A program made the position numbers and the translations under genes. Shown in pieces: positions 54,402-62,666 of a DNA stretch of 64,000 nucleotides. The stretch comes from Fimbriiglobus sp043785105. Lineage in GTDB: Bacteria; Planctomycetota; Planctomycetia; Gemmatales; Gemmataceae. The notes beneath the pieces are model-generated. The model worked only from the letters and a program-made list of their open reading frames with translations, did not search any database and was not told where the DNA came from. The stretch is taken from contig JAYVXO010000250.1 of assembly GCA_043785105.1 (NCBI GenBank), forward strand, positions 1 through 64,000. The letters are read 5' to 3'. The first letter of the stretch is position 1. Every line of letters begins with the position of its first letter.

Positions 54402-56276
54402 ATGTTTCGATTTGCCTTCCTCTTCTGTCTGTTGTCAACAACCGTGGCATCAGCTGCGGATTTCCCATGTCTCCGTGGGCCATTGCACGATGCGATCTCC
54501 CGCGAAACCGGGTTGGTCGATCACTGGCCTGAAGCCGGACCGCCGATCCTGTGGAGCCGCGAACTGGGTCCGGGTTATTCAGCGTTCATCGTTGCTGACG
54601 GAAAAGCGTTCACACTGTTCCAGACGACTGGCGGAATGTTTCTGACCGCGTTGGATGCGGACACCGGCGTGGAGATTTGGAAGCAACGGGTCGATTGGCC
54701 CTGGCAACCGGGTGGGATGTATCCGGGGCCGTATGCCAGCCCGACGTGGTGGGAGGGGAAGGTCTTCTACGCCACGCCGACGGGTATGGTCGGGTGTGTG
54801 CAGGCCGTGGATGGCCGATCGCTCTGGACGGTGAATGTGCGGGAGAAGTTCGGCAGTCGCGGCACCGAATTTGGTTATGCTTCAACGCCCACAGTGGAAG
54901 AGGGCCGCGTGATTCTGCCGGTTGGCGGGTCCAAGGCTGCAATGGTTGCGCTGAACACAGCGGATGGCAGCACGCTGTGGGCCAACGGCGAAGACCCGGT
55001 CAGCTATTGCCCGGCCTACCCGATCACGCTGGACGGCCGGCGGCTTGTCGTCGGGTTCTTCAAAAACAGTCTCGTCTTGTTCGACGTGAAGACCGGCGAA
55101 CGGGTCTGGCGTGAAATGCTCTCCTCCAGTTACGACGAGCACGCCGCTTGGCCACTCTTCGACGGCCGGCATCTGTTGATCGCATCACCCTTCCGAATCG
55201 GCTCCCAACTCTTTCGCTTCAACACCACAGAAACCGGCATCACCGCGAAGACGATCTGGAACGGGCGGCAGTTGTCGAACGATGTCTGCTCCAGTTTGTT
55301 ACACGACGGCTCCGTCTACGGCTTCGATCTCCAACAGGCCCAAGCGAGTACCCATCGCACCGCGAAGGGGGCGTTCAAGTGCCTGGACTTCTTAACGGGC
55401 AAGGTCCGCTGGGAGACGGGTGAGGTCGGCCAATGTTCCGTGTTGCACGCCGATGGCAAACTGATTATGTGGACCGAATCCGGAGAACTGATCCTGGCGA
55501 AACCGAACCCCGAGCGCTACGAGGAACTGGCTCGCGTTAAAGTCCTCAGTGGCGGTGGGATGTGCTGGGCAACACCGGCGTTGGCCGACAAACGGCTCAT
55601 CGTTCGAGACCACAAGCGCGCCGTCTGCCTCTACCTCGGCCCGCCGTCGGACCTCGACCCGGCCCGCCCCACCTTCACAATCAACGCGACCGAGAGTCGC
55701 TTTGACTGGACCCGACTCGTGCCGAAGGAGCCGGACTATGCAAACGACGCCCCACGTGCGGACGAAATCGCCGTGTGGTTCGCGTGGAGCGTGGGGCTAT
55801 TCGTCCTCGCCTTCACGGGCGCAATTGCGGTCCGAAAATGGATTCCACGGTTCAACCCGCAAGTTGTTTTTGCGGGGTTGGCGTTCGGCCTCGGCGCCAT
55901 CGGCACCACAGTGATCGGGACGTGGTTCAACACCTTTGCCTGGACTTGGCCCGTCAGCCTCTTCATCGCATTCCGTGTCGCCCTCACGCTCGGTCTCGAC
56001 CACACGGTTCACGGCTGGCGGCGTCAAGTTTTTGGCCGACTGGCACTCCTACTCTTCATCACGTTGTGCTACGGCTATTACCACCTCTGCATGGCGGTCG
56101 GGTACGCGATGGCGTGGGGCTTCCTCTTCGGCTTCGTGCCAGCGTTGCCGTTCGCCGTGTTGGCCAATCGGGTAGCGAACCCTAAGCTCCGGTGGCTGCT
56201 CGACGGTCTCGGGTTCGTCATCTATTTCTGGATGTCCGCCCTCTTCCCCGGCTTCAAAGCAAGTTGGGGTGATTAA
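54402..56276 (+). CDS. PQQ-binding-like beta-propeller protein with C-terminal membrane domain
   Basis: 624 aa from the ATG at 54402 (GGGAG 9 bp upstream; ATG 54369 would add 11 residues before the signal). A signal peptide (MFRFAFLFCLLSTTVASA) precedes about 400 residues of PQQ-like blades with ALDADTGVEIWKQ, AVDGRSLWTVN, ALNTADGSTLWAN and DVKTGERVWRE. Residues about 480-624 hold four to five transmembrane helices, an unusual addition. It probably sits in the inner membrane with the propeller in the periplasm. PQQ binding itself is not assured. No dehydrogenase residues are recognised. Confidence 0.87.
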   Translation: MFRFAFLFCLLSTTVASAADFPCLRGPLHDAISRETGLVDHWPEAGPPILWSRELGPGYSAFIVADGKAFTLFQTTGGMFLTALDADTGVEIWKQRVDWPWQPGGMYPGPYASPTWWEGKVFYATPTGMVGCVQAVDGRSLWTVNVREKFGSRGTEFGYASTPTVEEGRVILPVGGSKAAMVALNTADGSTLWANGEDPVSYCPAYPITLDGRRLVVGFFKNSLVLFDVKTGERVWREMLSSSYDEHAAWPLFDGRHLLIASPFRIGSQLFRFNTTETGITAKTIWNGRQLSNDVCSSLLHDGSVYGFDLQQAQASTHRTAKGAFKCLDFLTGKVRWETGEVGQCSVLHADGKLIMWTESGELILAKPNPERYEELARVKVLSGGGMCWATPALADKRLIVRDHKRAVCLYLGPPSDLDPARPTFTINATESRFDWTRLVPKEPDYANDAPRADEIAVWFAWSVGLFVLAFTGAIAVRKWIPRFNPQVVFAGLAFGLGAIGTTVIGTWFNTFAWTWPVSLFIAFRVALTLGLDHTVHGWRRQVFGRLALLLFITLCYGYYHLCMAVGYAMAWGFLFGFVPALPFAVLANRVANPKLRWLLDGLGFVIYFWMSALFPGFKASWGD

Positions 56277-56417
56277 CGAAGTGGGCGTTCGCTAACGCTG
56301 CTCTCGGTGCCAAGCGTGTGATGTGCGGGAAGCTTCCGTCATGTCAAGTTGTCCGATCCCAAGCCAACACAGTTTGTGGTAGGATAGTTGCTGGGATTAG
56401 ATTTTGAGGAATTACCG

Positions 56418-56678
56418 ATGTCCACACAAGTCGAAGCAGTTTATGAAAACGGTGTACTTCGCCCGTTGGGACCGTTACCACTTTCGGACCAGCAACGGGT
56501 GACCGTTACAGTAGATGTGCCGAGCGATTCGCACGACGCATCCCATTACATCCTCCCAGCCGACCGTTGGGATGCCTTTTGCGTCGCACTGGATGGCCCA
56601 GCCAAGGTGATCCTGCCCCTTCACAAATTGCTCTCGGAACCGAGTGCGTTCGATGGACTCGTCGCCGCCCCTCGCTAG
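56418..56678 (+). CDS. Antitoxin-like protein (DUF104/AF2212 start, DUF1778-like tail)
   Basis: 86 aa from the ATG at 56418. Residues 1-30, VEAVYENGVLRPLGPLPL then SDQQRVTVTV, match AF2212-like antitoxins, small beta proteins paired with PIN toxins. The C-terminal residues about 45-85, PADRWDAFCVALDGPAKVIL then LLSEPSAFDG, match the end of DUF1778 antitoxins, which pair with GNAT toxins. No toxin gene lies downstream: repeats begin at the stop codon. It is thus an orphan or a remnant whose partner was lost. Confidence 0.7.
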   Translation: MSTQVEAVYENGVLRPLGPLPLSDQQRVTVTVDVPSDSHDASHYILPADRWDAFCVALDGPAKVILPLHKLLSEPSAFDGLVAAPR

Positions 56679-57145
56679 AGCACTTTCAGCATCCTTGTTG
56701 CGACCACGTTAGCCCGATGCGCTAGTTTTGATGTTGCGCTTTCGGACTACCCCGAAGGGGTTGAATGTAATAGCCCAGGGTCGCGGCGCTTCGCCGCGCA
56801 CCCTGGGTCGGACCGGAAACGGATTTTACCCCGAAGGGGTTACATCTGCGCCACGAGGGACGATGGAACCCCTCCGGGGTACGGCCGGGGTGGTGTCGAG
56901 AACCCAGGGTGCGCGACGAAGCGCCGCGACCCTGGGCTTTTACAATCAACCCCTTCGGGGTAGTCCGGTGGGGGTTTGCGGTAACTCGAGTCACGAAACG
57001 GGAGCGGCCGCAACATTGATCCGACCGAAAGAAATCTCGCTTGTTACGAAGGCACAAACAATCCGAGGCCCGCAGAACGCGCAACTTCAAAACGCGCTAG
57101 CGAGGGGTTCGGCGAGACCCCTCGCTAGCGCGTCGGGCTAACAAA
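56676..57145. repeat. Nested palindromic repeat block
   Basis: The left end of the 188-bp MITE-like element (TAGAGCACTTTCAG..., 56676-56724) and its right arm (GCGCTAGCGAGGGG...CCCCTCGCTAGCGCGTCGGGCTAAC, 57094-57144) are separated by about 370 bp. Within lies another long inverted repeat: CGGACTACCCCGAAGGGGTT...GCCCAGGGTCGCGGCGC (56743-56807) against its complement at 56902-56967. Small ORFs here are repeat artefacts. 57190-57250 carries a relative of the 11.9-kb repeat. No gene is seen up to 57296. Confidence 0.8.
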
Positions 57146-57296
57146 TTTTGTACCTATGATACAACTGCGTAACTTTGCATACTGTCAAACGTCGGGCCTC
57201 GTCGCCAAGCCTCCTCGACCGCGACCTACAAATCCGCCCGCAAGATTTGCAAGACGCGATCAGACCCCGTTGCTATCCAGTTTAAGCGAGGGAACC

Positions 57297-58346
57297 TCAC
57301 CCCAGCCATTCGGGGTGGGTTGCGGTGCCGTCGAACCGGACGCTGGTTTTGAACTTCTCGAACTCGCCTTTTGCGGCGGCTTTCGCGGTCTTGGCGAGTA
57401 GGGTGTTCACCTCCCCCACGGCGAGCGGTTTGAATTCCTTGGCCACCTTCACGGCTTGCGTTAGCCGCGCCAGCGTTTCGATGCCGGTGATGACCACGGC
57501 GGTCGGCAACGTCAGGGCGTAGTTCAGGCACTCGACGGCCGTGGCGGCCTTCGACTCCAGAATGGCACCACTCGCCATCGGCTTCATCCCAAGAATACCA
57601 ATCTGTTCCTGGACCAGCACCGGGACAACCCCACGGGCGAAACTGCGGAAGTGGGCGTCGAGCACATTGAGCGGCAACTGCACTGTGTCGAACCGGAAGC
57701 CGTGTTCCTTGGCGACTTCCAGGGTGCGGAGGTGAACCAATGGGTCTTTGTGGCCGGTGAACCCGACGAAGCGAATTTTCCCGGCTTTCCGGGCGGCTTC
57801 GACGGCCTCCTGAGCGCCCTTTTCGCCGAAGACGCGATCCGCATCTTCCATCCGGATCATTTCATGGTGCTGGACGAGATCAATTACATCAGTGCGCAAT
57901 CGGAGGAGACTCTGGTCGATCTGCGTTGCCGCGGCGGTTTTGGTGCGCCCGTCGATCTTCGTCATGAGAAAGACTTTTTTGCGGTAGCCGTCTTCCAACG
58001 CCTTGCCCATTCGCAACTCGCTAAGGCCGTCGTGATAATCCCAACAGTTGTCCATGAAGTTGATGCCGGAATCAATGGCGGTGCGAATGATCTTCGTCGC
58101 CTCGGCGTCCTCGTTCGGAAGGCCAATGTGGAAGCCACCCAGACCGATGCAGGAGACGACTTCACCTGTTGTGCCGAGCTTGCGATACCGCATCCCGTCG
58201 CGGAGGATTTCATTCGCCACGTCGAAGCGAAGAAGTGGTTCTTCTGGCTTTACGGGAGCCGCATGGGACGTATTCATGACAGAACCCGCCATCAGAGGAA
58301 CAGTTCCGGCAACCGAAACCTTGTGGATGAATTCGCGGCGCATCAT
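57297..58346 (-). CDS. Aldo/keto reductase with N-terminal export signal
   Basis: 349 aa from the ATG at 58346 with GAGGAG 5-8 bp upstream; a longer frame lacks such a site. MMRREFIHKVSVAGTVPLM resembles a Tat signal (RRxFI). The AKR barrel begins at YRKLGTTGEVVSCIGLGGFHIG. Catalytic residues: Asp about 97 and Tyr about 101 near FMDNCWDYHDG, Lys in FLMTKIDG and His in LVQHHEM. The NADPH-dependent reductase substrate is unknown. Like other planctomycete AKRs it appears exported. No neighbour explains the role. Confidence 0.9.
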   Translation of the reverse strand: MMRREFIHKVSVAGTVPLMAGSVMNTSHAAPVKPEEPLLRFDVANEILRDGMRYRKLGTTGEVVSCIGLGGFHIGLPNEDAEATKIIRTAIDSGINFMDNCWDYHDGLSELRMGKALEDGYRKKVFLMTKIDGRTKTAAATQIDQSLLRLRTDVIDLVQHHEMIRMEDADRVFGEKGAQEAVEAARKAGKIRFVGFTGHKDPLVHLRTLEVAKEHGFRFDTVQLPLNVLDAHFRSFARGVVPVLVQEQIGILGMKPMASGAILESKAATAVECLNYALTLPTAVVITGIETLARLTQAVKVAKEFKPLAVGEVNTLLAKTAKAAAKGEFEKFKTSVRFDGTATHPEWLG

Positions 58347-58696
58347 GTGGTACTCCTCAACTACAGGGGTCAAAATTGCGATTGTTGGTTCCGACTGCGC
58401 AGCAAAACACTGCGCAGGCAACGACTCGGTACAAGAATCGAGTCGCGTAAAAGTTCAAGCAATTGCTTAAGGTCATGTCAGCAGATTGAATGCCAACGAA
58501 ATGCGATGTAGGCAACCCAACGGCCACACTTTCTACGCGCCGCAATTTAATGAGATAGGTCAGGCTTTATCAGGTACAGATGATGCGTCACGACCGACCG
58601 CAACTTGGCAGCATCGTAACGGACCGCAGTTCAGGGAATCGACCACTTCACTGACTGCTCACTGGTGTCGGACATCACCTTCGTTCACCGCGTCAC
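58347..58696. other. Gap between aldo/keto reductase and Tat protein genes
   Basis: No gene is seen. One small palindrome is present (CTGCGCAGCAAAACACTGCGCAG, about 58397-58419). Base composition changes to higher G+C toward 58700. It presumably includes the promoter of the aldo/keto reductase gene. Confidence 0.4.
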
Positions 58697-60208
58697 TCAC
58701 GCCAGGGCCGCGCGGGTCCGCTTCACGACTGGGGCGTCGGGGGCGCCGGACCCCTTGAGCCAGAACAGGCTCGCCGCGAGGAAGCGGTCCCGCCACTCGG
58801 GGGAAACGTGCGTTGCATCCTCCATCACGGCCGCGCTGAACTTGTAGTCGTGCGAGTCGGTCCCCTTCAGGAAGATCAGCCGCCGGCCCTCGTCGATCAG
58901 TTCCTTTCGCCCCGCCGGGTTGCCCCGCAGGAACGCCATCGCCACCTGCGCGGCCCGCGGCTTGTCTTTGGTCAGCGTGTCGAAGACTTCCGAGGCGGTG
59001 TACTTCACAGCCACCACCGCGTTACCCTCCAACTCGTCGATGCGGGCGTCGCCGAGCTTCGCGCCCATCTGGTTGCGGAACAGCGGCAGGAACGCCGCCG
59101 CTTGTAGCATCAACAGTTTGCGCGTGGCGTCGTCGCCGGTCGCTCCGTAGGCGTACCGCAGGGCGTTCGCCGTCGTGAGTGTGTGAAGCCCGACGATTCC
59201 CGGTTGCCGCATCAGCAGTTCGCCCGCCCCGAGGAACACGGCGTCCCACACGCTCTGCGGCCCGATGCCGCTGCTCACGAGTGACACCACCTTGTCACTC
59301 ACTTCCGCGTCGGTGCCGGTGCGGATCGCGGCGAGCAGGTCGCCGGTCGCGGCCGCGTCCGCCTTCCCGTCGCGCCACCCCGCGCCCAGCTTCTTCGCCA
59401 ACTCCACGTTCCGCACCCCGACCGCGTCCGCCGGAGCGTCGCCGGTCGGCTTCCCCTTCGCGTCGTGCTTCAGCATAGCAAACGCCAAGGACCGCAGGAC
59501 CGGCTCGGCGTGGTGCCACCCGATCACTTGCAAGGTGCGGAAGGCGTTCGCCGTGAAAATCGCCTTGTGCCCGATGTCGCGGTAGTCGCGGCACCCGAAC
59601 CGGGCGAACAGGTCGAACGCCTCCGCCTCGGTACAGTGCCGGGCGAGGGCGGCGGCGGCCACGTCGGCCTTCGCCTCGTCCCACTCGGTCATCGCGTCGA
59701 TGAACTGCTGCTTCGCCTTGCGGGCCGGTGGGACCAGGCTCTCCTCAACCGGCCCCATCCGCCACCCGCCGGTCTCCTTGATGTTCGTCGCCTGCGCGCC
59801 CTTGAAGTTGTCGATCGCCCAGAACAGCGGCAGCCACCGCTCGCGGTCCGGGCCGGCGAGGGCCGCTTGGTGGGCCGAGTTCACGACCATGACGGCGTGG
59901 AACTTGAACCCGACGTTCGGCCGCGGCTTGATGTTCCGCACCCCGGCGAGCAGCAGCGCCGCCAGCACGTCGCGGTACGCGAGTCCCTTCTTGACGCGCG
60001 GCCCGACCTCTTCGAGAAGTTGCTGGCGCGGCGTGTCCTCAATGAGGCGGACGAGCGGTTCGATGTCGGCGTCGAGGCGGACCAGTTCGGGGTCGAGCTT
60101 CGCGTCGGCGGCCGCGACGGTGGGGAGGGTATCAAGGAAGCCCAGCCCGCCGACGGCGAGGGCGGCGGACGCCTGAAGGAACGTGCGGCGGTCGGAAGAG
60201 GCAGTCAT
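58697..60208 (-). CDS. Tat-exported protein of unknown function
   Basis: 503 aa from the ATG at 60208 (GGAG 9 bp upstream); the frame runs further upstream but that part is Arg-rich and non-coding in character. The N-terminus SDRRTFLQASAALAVGGLGFL is a clear twin-arginine signal. The mature protein is mostly helical, with MVVNSAHQAAL, LFWAIDNFK, IGHKAIFTANAFRTLQVIGW and GIVGLHTLTTANALRYAY, a pattern known from planctomycete proteins annotated only by their Tat signal. No catalytic motif is recognised. Codon use is strongly G/C-ending compared with genes before 58 kb. Confidence 0.85.
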   Translation of the reverse strand: MTASSDRRTFLQASAALAVGGLGFLDTLPTVAAADAKLDPELVRLDADIEPLVRLIEDTPRQQLLEEVGPRVKKGLAYRDVLAALLLAGVRNIKPRPNVGFKFHAVMVVNSAHQAALAGPDRERWLPLFWAIDNFKGAQATNIKETGGWRMGPVEESLVPPARKAKQQFIDAMTEWDEAKADVAAAALARHCTEAEAFDLFARFGCRDYRDIGHKAIFTANAFRTLQVIGWHHAEPVLRSLAFAMLKHDAKGKPTGDAPADAVGVRNVELAKKLGAGWRDGKADAAATGDLLAAIRTGTDAEVSDKVVSLVSSGIGPQSVWDAVFLGAGELLMRQPGIVGLHTLTTANALRYAYGATGDDATRKLLMLQAAAFLPLFRNQMGAKLGDARIDELEGNAVVAVKYTASEVFDTLTKDKPRAAQVAMAFLRGNPAGRKELIDEGRRLIFLKGTDSHDYKFSAAVMEDATHVSPEWRDRFLAASLFWLKGSGAPDAPVVKRTRAALA

Positions 60209-60661
60209 GGTCGGCTCCGGAGAGGTGGAAGGCGAACGACGCGAACGCCGGGATTGTACCACCCCGTGCGGTCCGAAGGAACCGCCTGAAGCGAGGATGC
60301 GCGACGGCCCGACCGATGCCCTGCCAGAGCCGTCCACACGCGGCCAAATGAGGGACAAGACCGAACACGGAAGCCTTGACAAGACACGAACCGACAACCA
60401 TACCTGTCTGCGGCATCTAGCAGGCCGTGATGCCCGCGTTGAAAGCCGAAGAGAACCTTGCGTCGTGTTCAGTTGTGCGGCGTGTTGTTCAATTGTGGTT
60501 AGGTATTCTTCTGTCAGGGAGATCGAACGGCCGAAACTAACGGTCAAGCAGTCGGTGGCGCGCCTCACTGCAAAACTGATGACGCGACCGCACATTCGAG
60601 ATGAGTCCCAAGCGATCCAAGTTGCCAGTCGGGAACACGCCCGTGTCACGTTGCCGGAACT
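60209..60661. other. Non-coding stretch upstream of the Tat protein gene
   Basis: Open frames occur on both strands but have Arg/Ser-rich repeat-like composition and no start signals; none is accepted as a gene. The promoter for the 58697-60208 gene should lie here. Confidence 0.4.
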
Positions 60662-60850
60662 TAGAGCACGTTCAGTTTCAGTGTTGCGTCCAGGTTAGCC
60701 CGACGCGCCAGCGCGGGGTCTGCCGAAACGAACTCCACGCTCTACCAAGTTTGTTCGGCATAACGGATCGGGGCGGGGGCGTCCCGACCGGACCCCGCGC
60801 TGGCGCGTCGGGCTAACAAAAACCGCCAGAATGATAGCGAAAATGCTCTA
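60662..60850. repeat. 189-bp MITE-like dispersed repeat, copy 2
   Basis: TAGAGCACGTTCAG opens and GCGAAAATGCTCTA closes the element. Inner arms GTTAGCCCGACGCGCCAGCG and CGCTGGCGCGTCGGGCTAAC are identical to those of 15744-15931; the centre diverges. 60851-60979 has no clear gene. Confidence 0.85.
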
Positions 60851-60979
60851 ATTGGGCCGACGCCCAAGCGGGGTTCCTGGACATCTCCAACTTGATGAGA
60901 ACAGTAAACGGCCAATGTACGTTTTTACATCCCGACGAATAACCGCCGGTGTGTCAAAAAGTTCCGGTGCCGTCGCCGG

Positions 60980-61213
60980 GTGTTGGAGGGCAAGGACGGT
61001 AACGATGTCGTTGAGCAAATCGAGGATGTCGAGTACGACCTCATCGACCCGATGAAGGCGCGTGAGCGTCTGGCGAAGCGGTTGGGGTACGACAAGCCGC
61101 GAACCCCTCTCCAAGAGCTTGTTGCTGCCCTTTCGCCCGAACTCCGGGCCGAAGTGTGGGCGGAGTTAGAAACGAGCGGTCAACATCTCGGCAACCATGA
61201 TGAAGTGAGATAA
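60980..61213 (+). CDS. Small hypothetical protein, possibly a gene fragment
   Basis: 77 aa from a GTG at 60980; no stop occurs upstream until 60905-60907, so the real start is uncertain. Residues 19-66, DLIDPMKARERLAKRLGYD then LQELVAALSPELRAEVWAELE, look genuinely coding (amphipathic helices, G/C-ending codons). No family is recognised. It may be the remaining C-terminus of a larger protein truncated beside the repeat at 60662-60850. Confidence 0.4.
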   Translation: MLEGKDGNDVVEQIEDVEYDLIDPMKARERLAKRLGYDKPRTPLQELVAALSPELRAEVWAELETSGQHLGNHDEVR

Positions 61214-61310
61214 CGAATGGGTGCGACAACGACTGTTTCCCCTCCCCGGACTTCGGCTGATGTTTCACACCCACCTGTCACATTAGCACTCTGCGGCACC
61301 ACGATCATCA

Positions 61311-61937
61311 CTACCGCCGCCCGCGGATCGATACCGTGACTGGCACGTCGTCCTTCGTCTTCTTGGCCGCTTCGGTCATCCCGAACTCGGTCTGGCGAAC
61401 GGTCATCGTCGCGTCGAACGACACCTCGTCCGGCGTGATTGCGATGCAGGCCGGGAACGTGACCGGCTGCTGCACGCCGTGCAGGCTGAGCTTGCCCGAC
61501 ACTTGGTAGCGCCCCGGTTCGCCCGACGGACTGATGCCGTCCAGCACGAACTCGGACTTCGGGTAGTGGGCCACGTCGAAGAAGTCCTCGGCTTTCAGGT
61601 GCTTCGTGAGCAGCCCGATTTTCGTGGTCGTCGAGTCCATGTCCACGGCGACGCGGACCTTCATGTCCTTCGGATCGTTGGTCGGCACCTCCAGTGTGCC
61701 GTCGAACGCCTTAAAATCGCCCATATGGGACATGAGCGCCGTCGAGCCGGTGAACGCAATGCTCGCGTTCGTTGGTGAGATGAGAATCACCCCCGGTCGG
61801 GCTGGGGCCGCTGTTGTTGCCGTTGCATTGGTCGGCGGTGAGGCCGGCTTGACGGGGTCGGGCGAGCAGAGTTGACAGCCGACCGCCCCAACCGCGACGG
61901 CCAGCGGCAACGACCAGTACCATGATTTCACGAGCAA
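61311..61937 (-). CDS. YceI family lipoprotein
   Basis: 208 aa with lipobox AVGAVGC (Cys21). After a Thr/Ala-rich linker (25-48) the YceI beta-barrel runs to the end: SIAFTGSTALMSHMGDFKAFDG, VAVDMDSTTT, HLKAEDFFDVAHYPKSEF and GKLSLHGVQQPVTF. YceI proteins bind isoprenoid or lipid molecules in the periplasm; this one is anchored to a membrane. It is 27 bp downstream of the CPVC-protein gene on the same strand. Confidence 0.93.
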   Translation of the reverse strand: MLVKSWYWSLPLAVAVGAVGCQLCSPDPVKPASPPTNATATTAAPARPGVILISPTNASIAFTGSTALMSHMGDFKAFDGTLEVPTNDPKDMKVRVAVDMDSTTTKIGLLTKHLKAEDFFDVAHYPKSEFVLDGISPSGEPGRYQVSGKLSLHGVQQPVTFPACIAITPDEVSFDATMTVRQTEFGMTEAAKKTKDDVPVTVSIRGRR

Positions 61938-61964
61938 TCCTCCGCGAGTGTCGGTTCGTTCTTC

Positions 61965-62495
61965 TCACCGCTTCGGCAGGTATTTGTCGGCTGCCGCTTT
62001 CACGTCCGCGAGGTCGGCGGCTTTGATCCCCGTCCACGCCCGCTTTACTGTGTAATCCTGGTACAGGATGACGGAGTTCGAGACCGCCGCGTCGATCTTG
62101 TACGTCTTGAGTTGCTTCTCTTTCCGCTCCGGGTCGGGGCGGCAGAGCATGAGCGTTTGGAGGGCGTGGTCTTTCGCCAACTTGCGGAGGTCAGCTTCCG
62201 AGCCGTCCACGACGACGAGTACGACCTTCAGTTTGCCCGCGCGGTGAGTTGTGGCGATCTGTTCCAACGGCTTGGCCAATTTCTCAGCGGCGTCCACGTC
62301 CTTGGCGAACGCGAGCAACATCGGCGCGTCGAGGTAGGTGCAAACGGGGCACGTTTTCGTGCCGGCGTGCGGCCCCGCCACGTGGACCGGTTCCCAGGCT
62401 AACACGTCGTCGCCGGGGCGGAGTCCGGAGACCGGCTCACCGGCAAAGGCGAAGGACGCGGCGGCGAAGCACCAGAGTCCAAAGAGCGTTCGCAT
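61965..62495 (-). CDS. Exported thioredoxin-like protein with CPVC motif
   Basis: 176 aa with a signal peptide (about 1-18, cut after FAFA). CPVC (49-52) in GTKTCPVCTYLDAP looks like a redox or metal-binding pair; LKVVLVVVDGSE and NSVILYQDYTVKRAW suggest a thioredoxin-like fold. Related planctomycete proteins carry KTCPVC at the same place. Substrate unknown. Likely co-transcribed with the downstream yceI gene. Confidence 0.75.
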   Translation of the reverse strand: MRTLFGLWCFAAASFAFAGEPVSGLRPGDDVLAWEPVHVAGPHAGTKTCPVCTYLDAPMLLAFAKDVDAAEKLAKPLEQIATTHRAGKLKVVLVVVDGSEADLRKLAKDHALQTLMLCRPDPERKEKQLKTYKIDAAVSNSVILYQDYTVKRAWTGIKAADLADVKAAADKYLPKR

Positions 62496-62666
62496 CGCAA
62501 GCCCTCTTGTGTCAAGAAGAGGGGCGTGTAGCGGTTCGAGCGGTTCCGTGCAACCCCGAATGCTCCGAGTCCGACGAGCCGCTCTTGCACCGAGTTTCGG
62601 AACCTCCTATACGCCCGGTACTGGTTACCCGGCTCGGCGAGCGGGTTCGGAATGAGGAGATCGCCG

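Noticed and set aside
56722..57141. Small ORFs on both strands in the 56.7-57.1 kb block
   Set aside because: They translate palindromic DNA (for example AQGRGASPRTLG appears on both strands) and lack ribosome-binding sites.
60209..60649. N-terminal extension of the Tat-exported protein
   Set aside because: The Tat signal begins at 60208, and the extension is Arg/Ser-rich without domain character.
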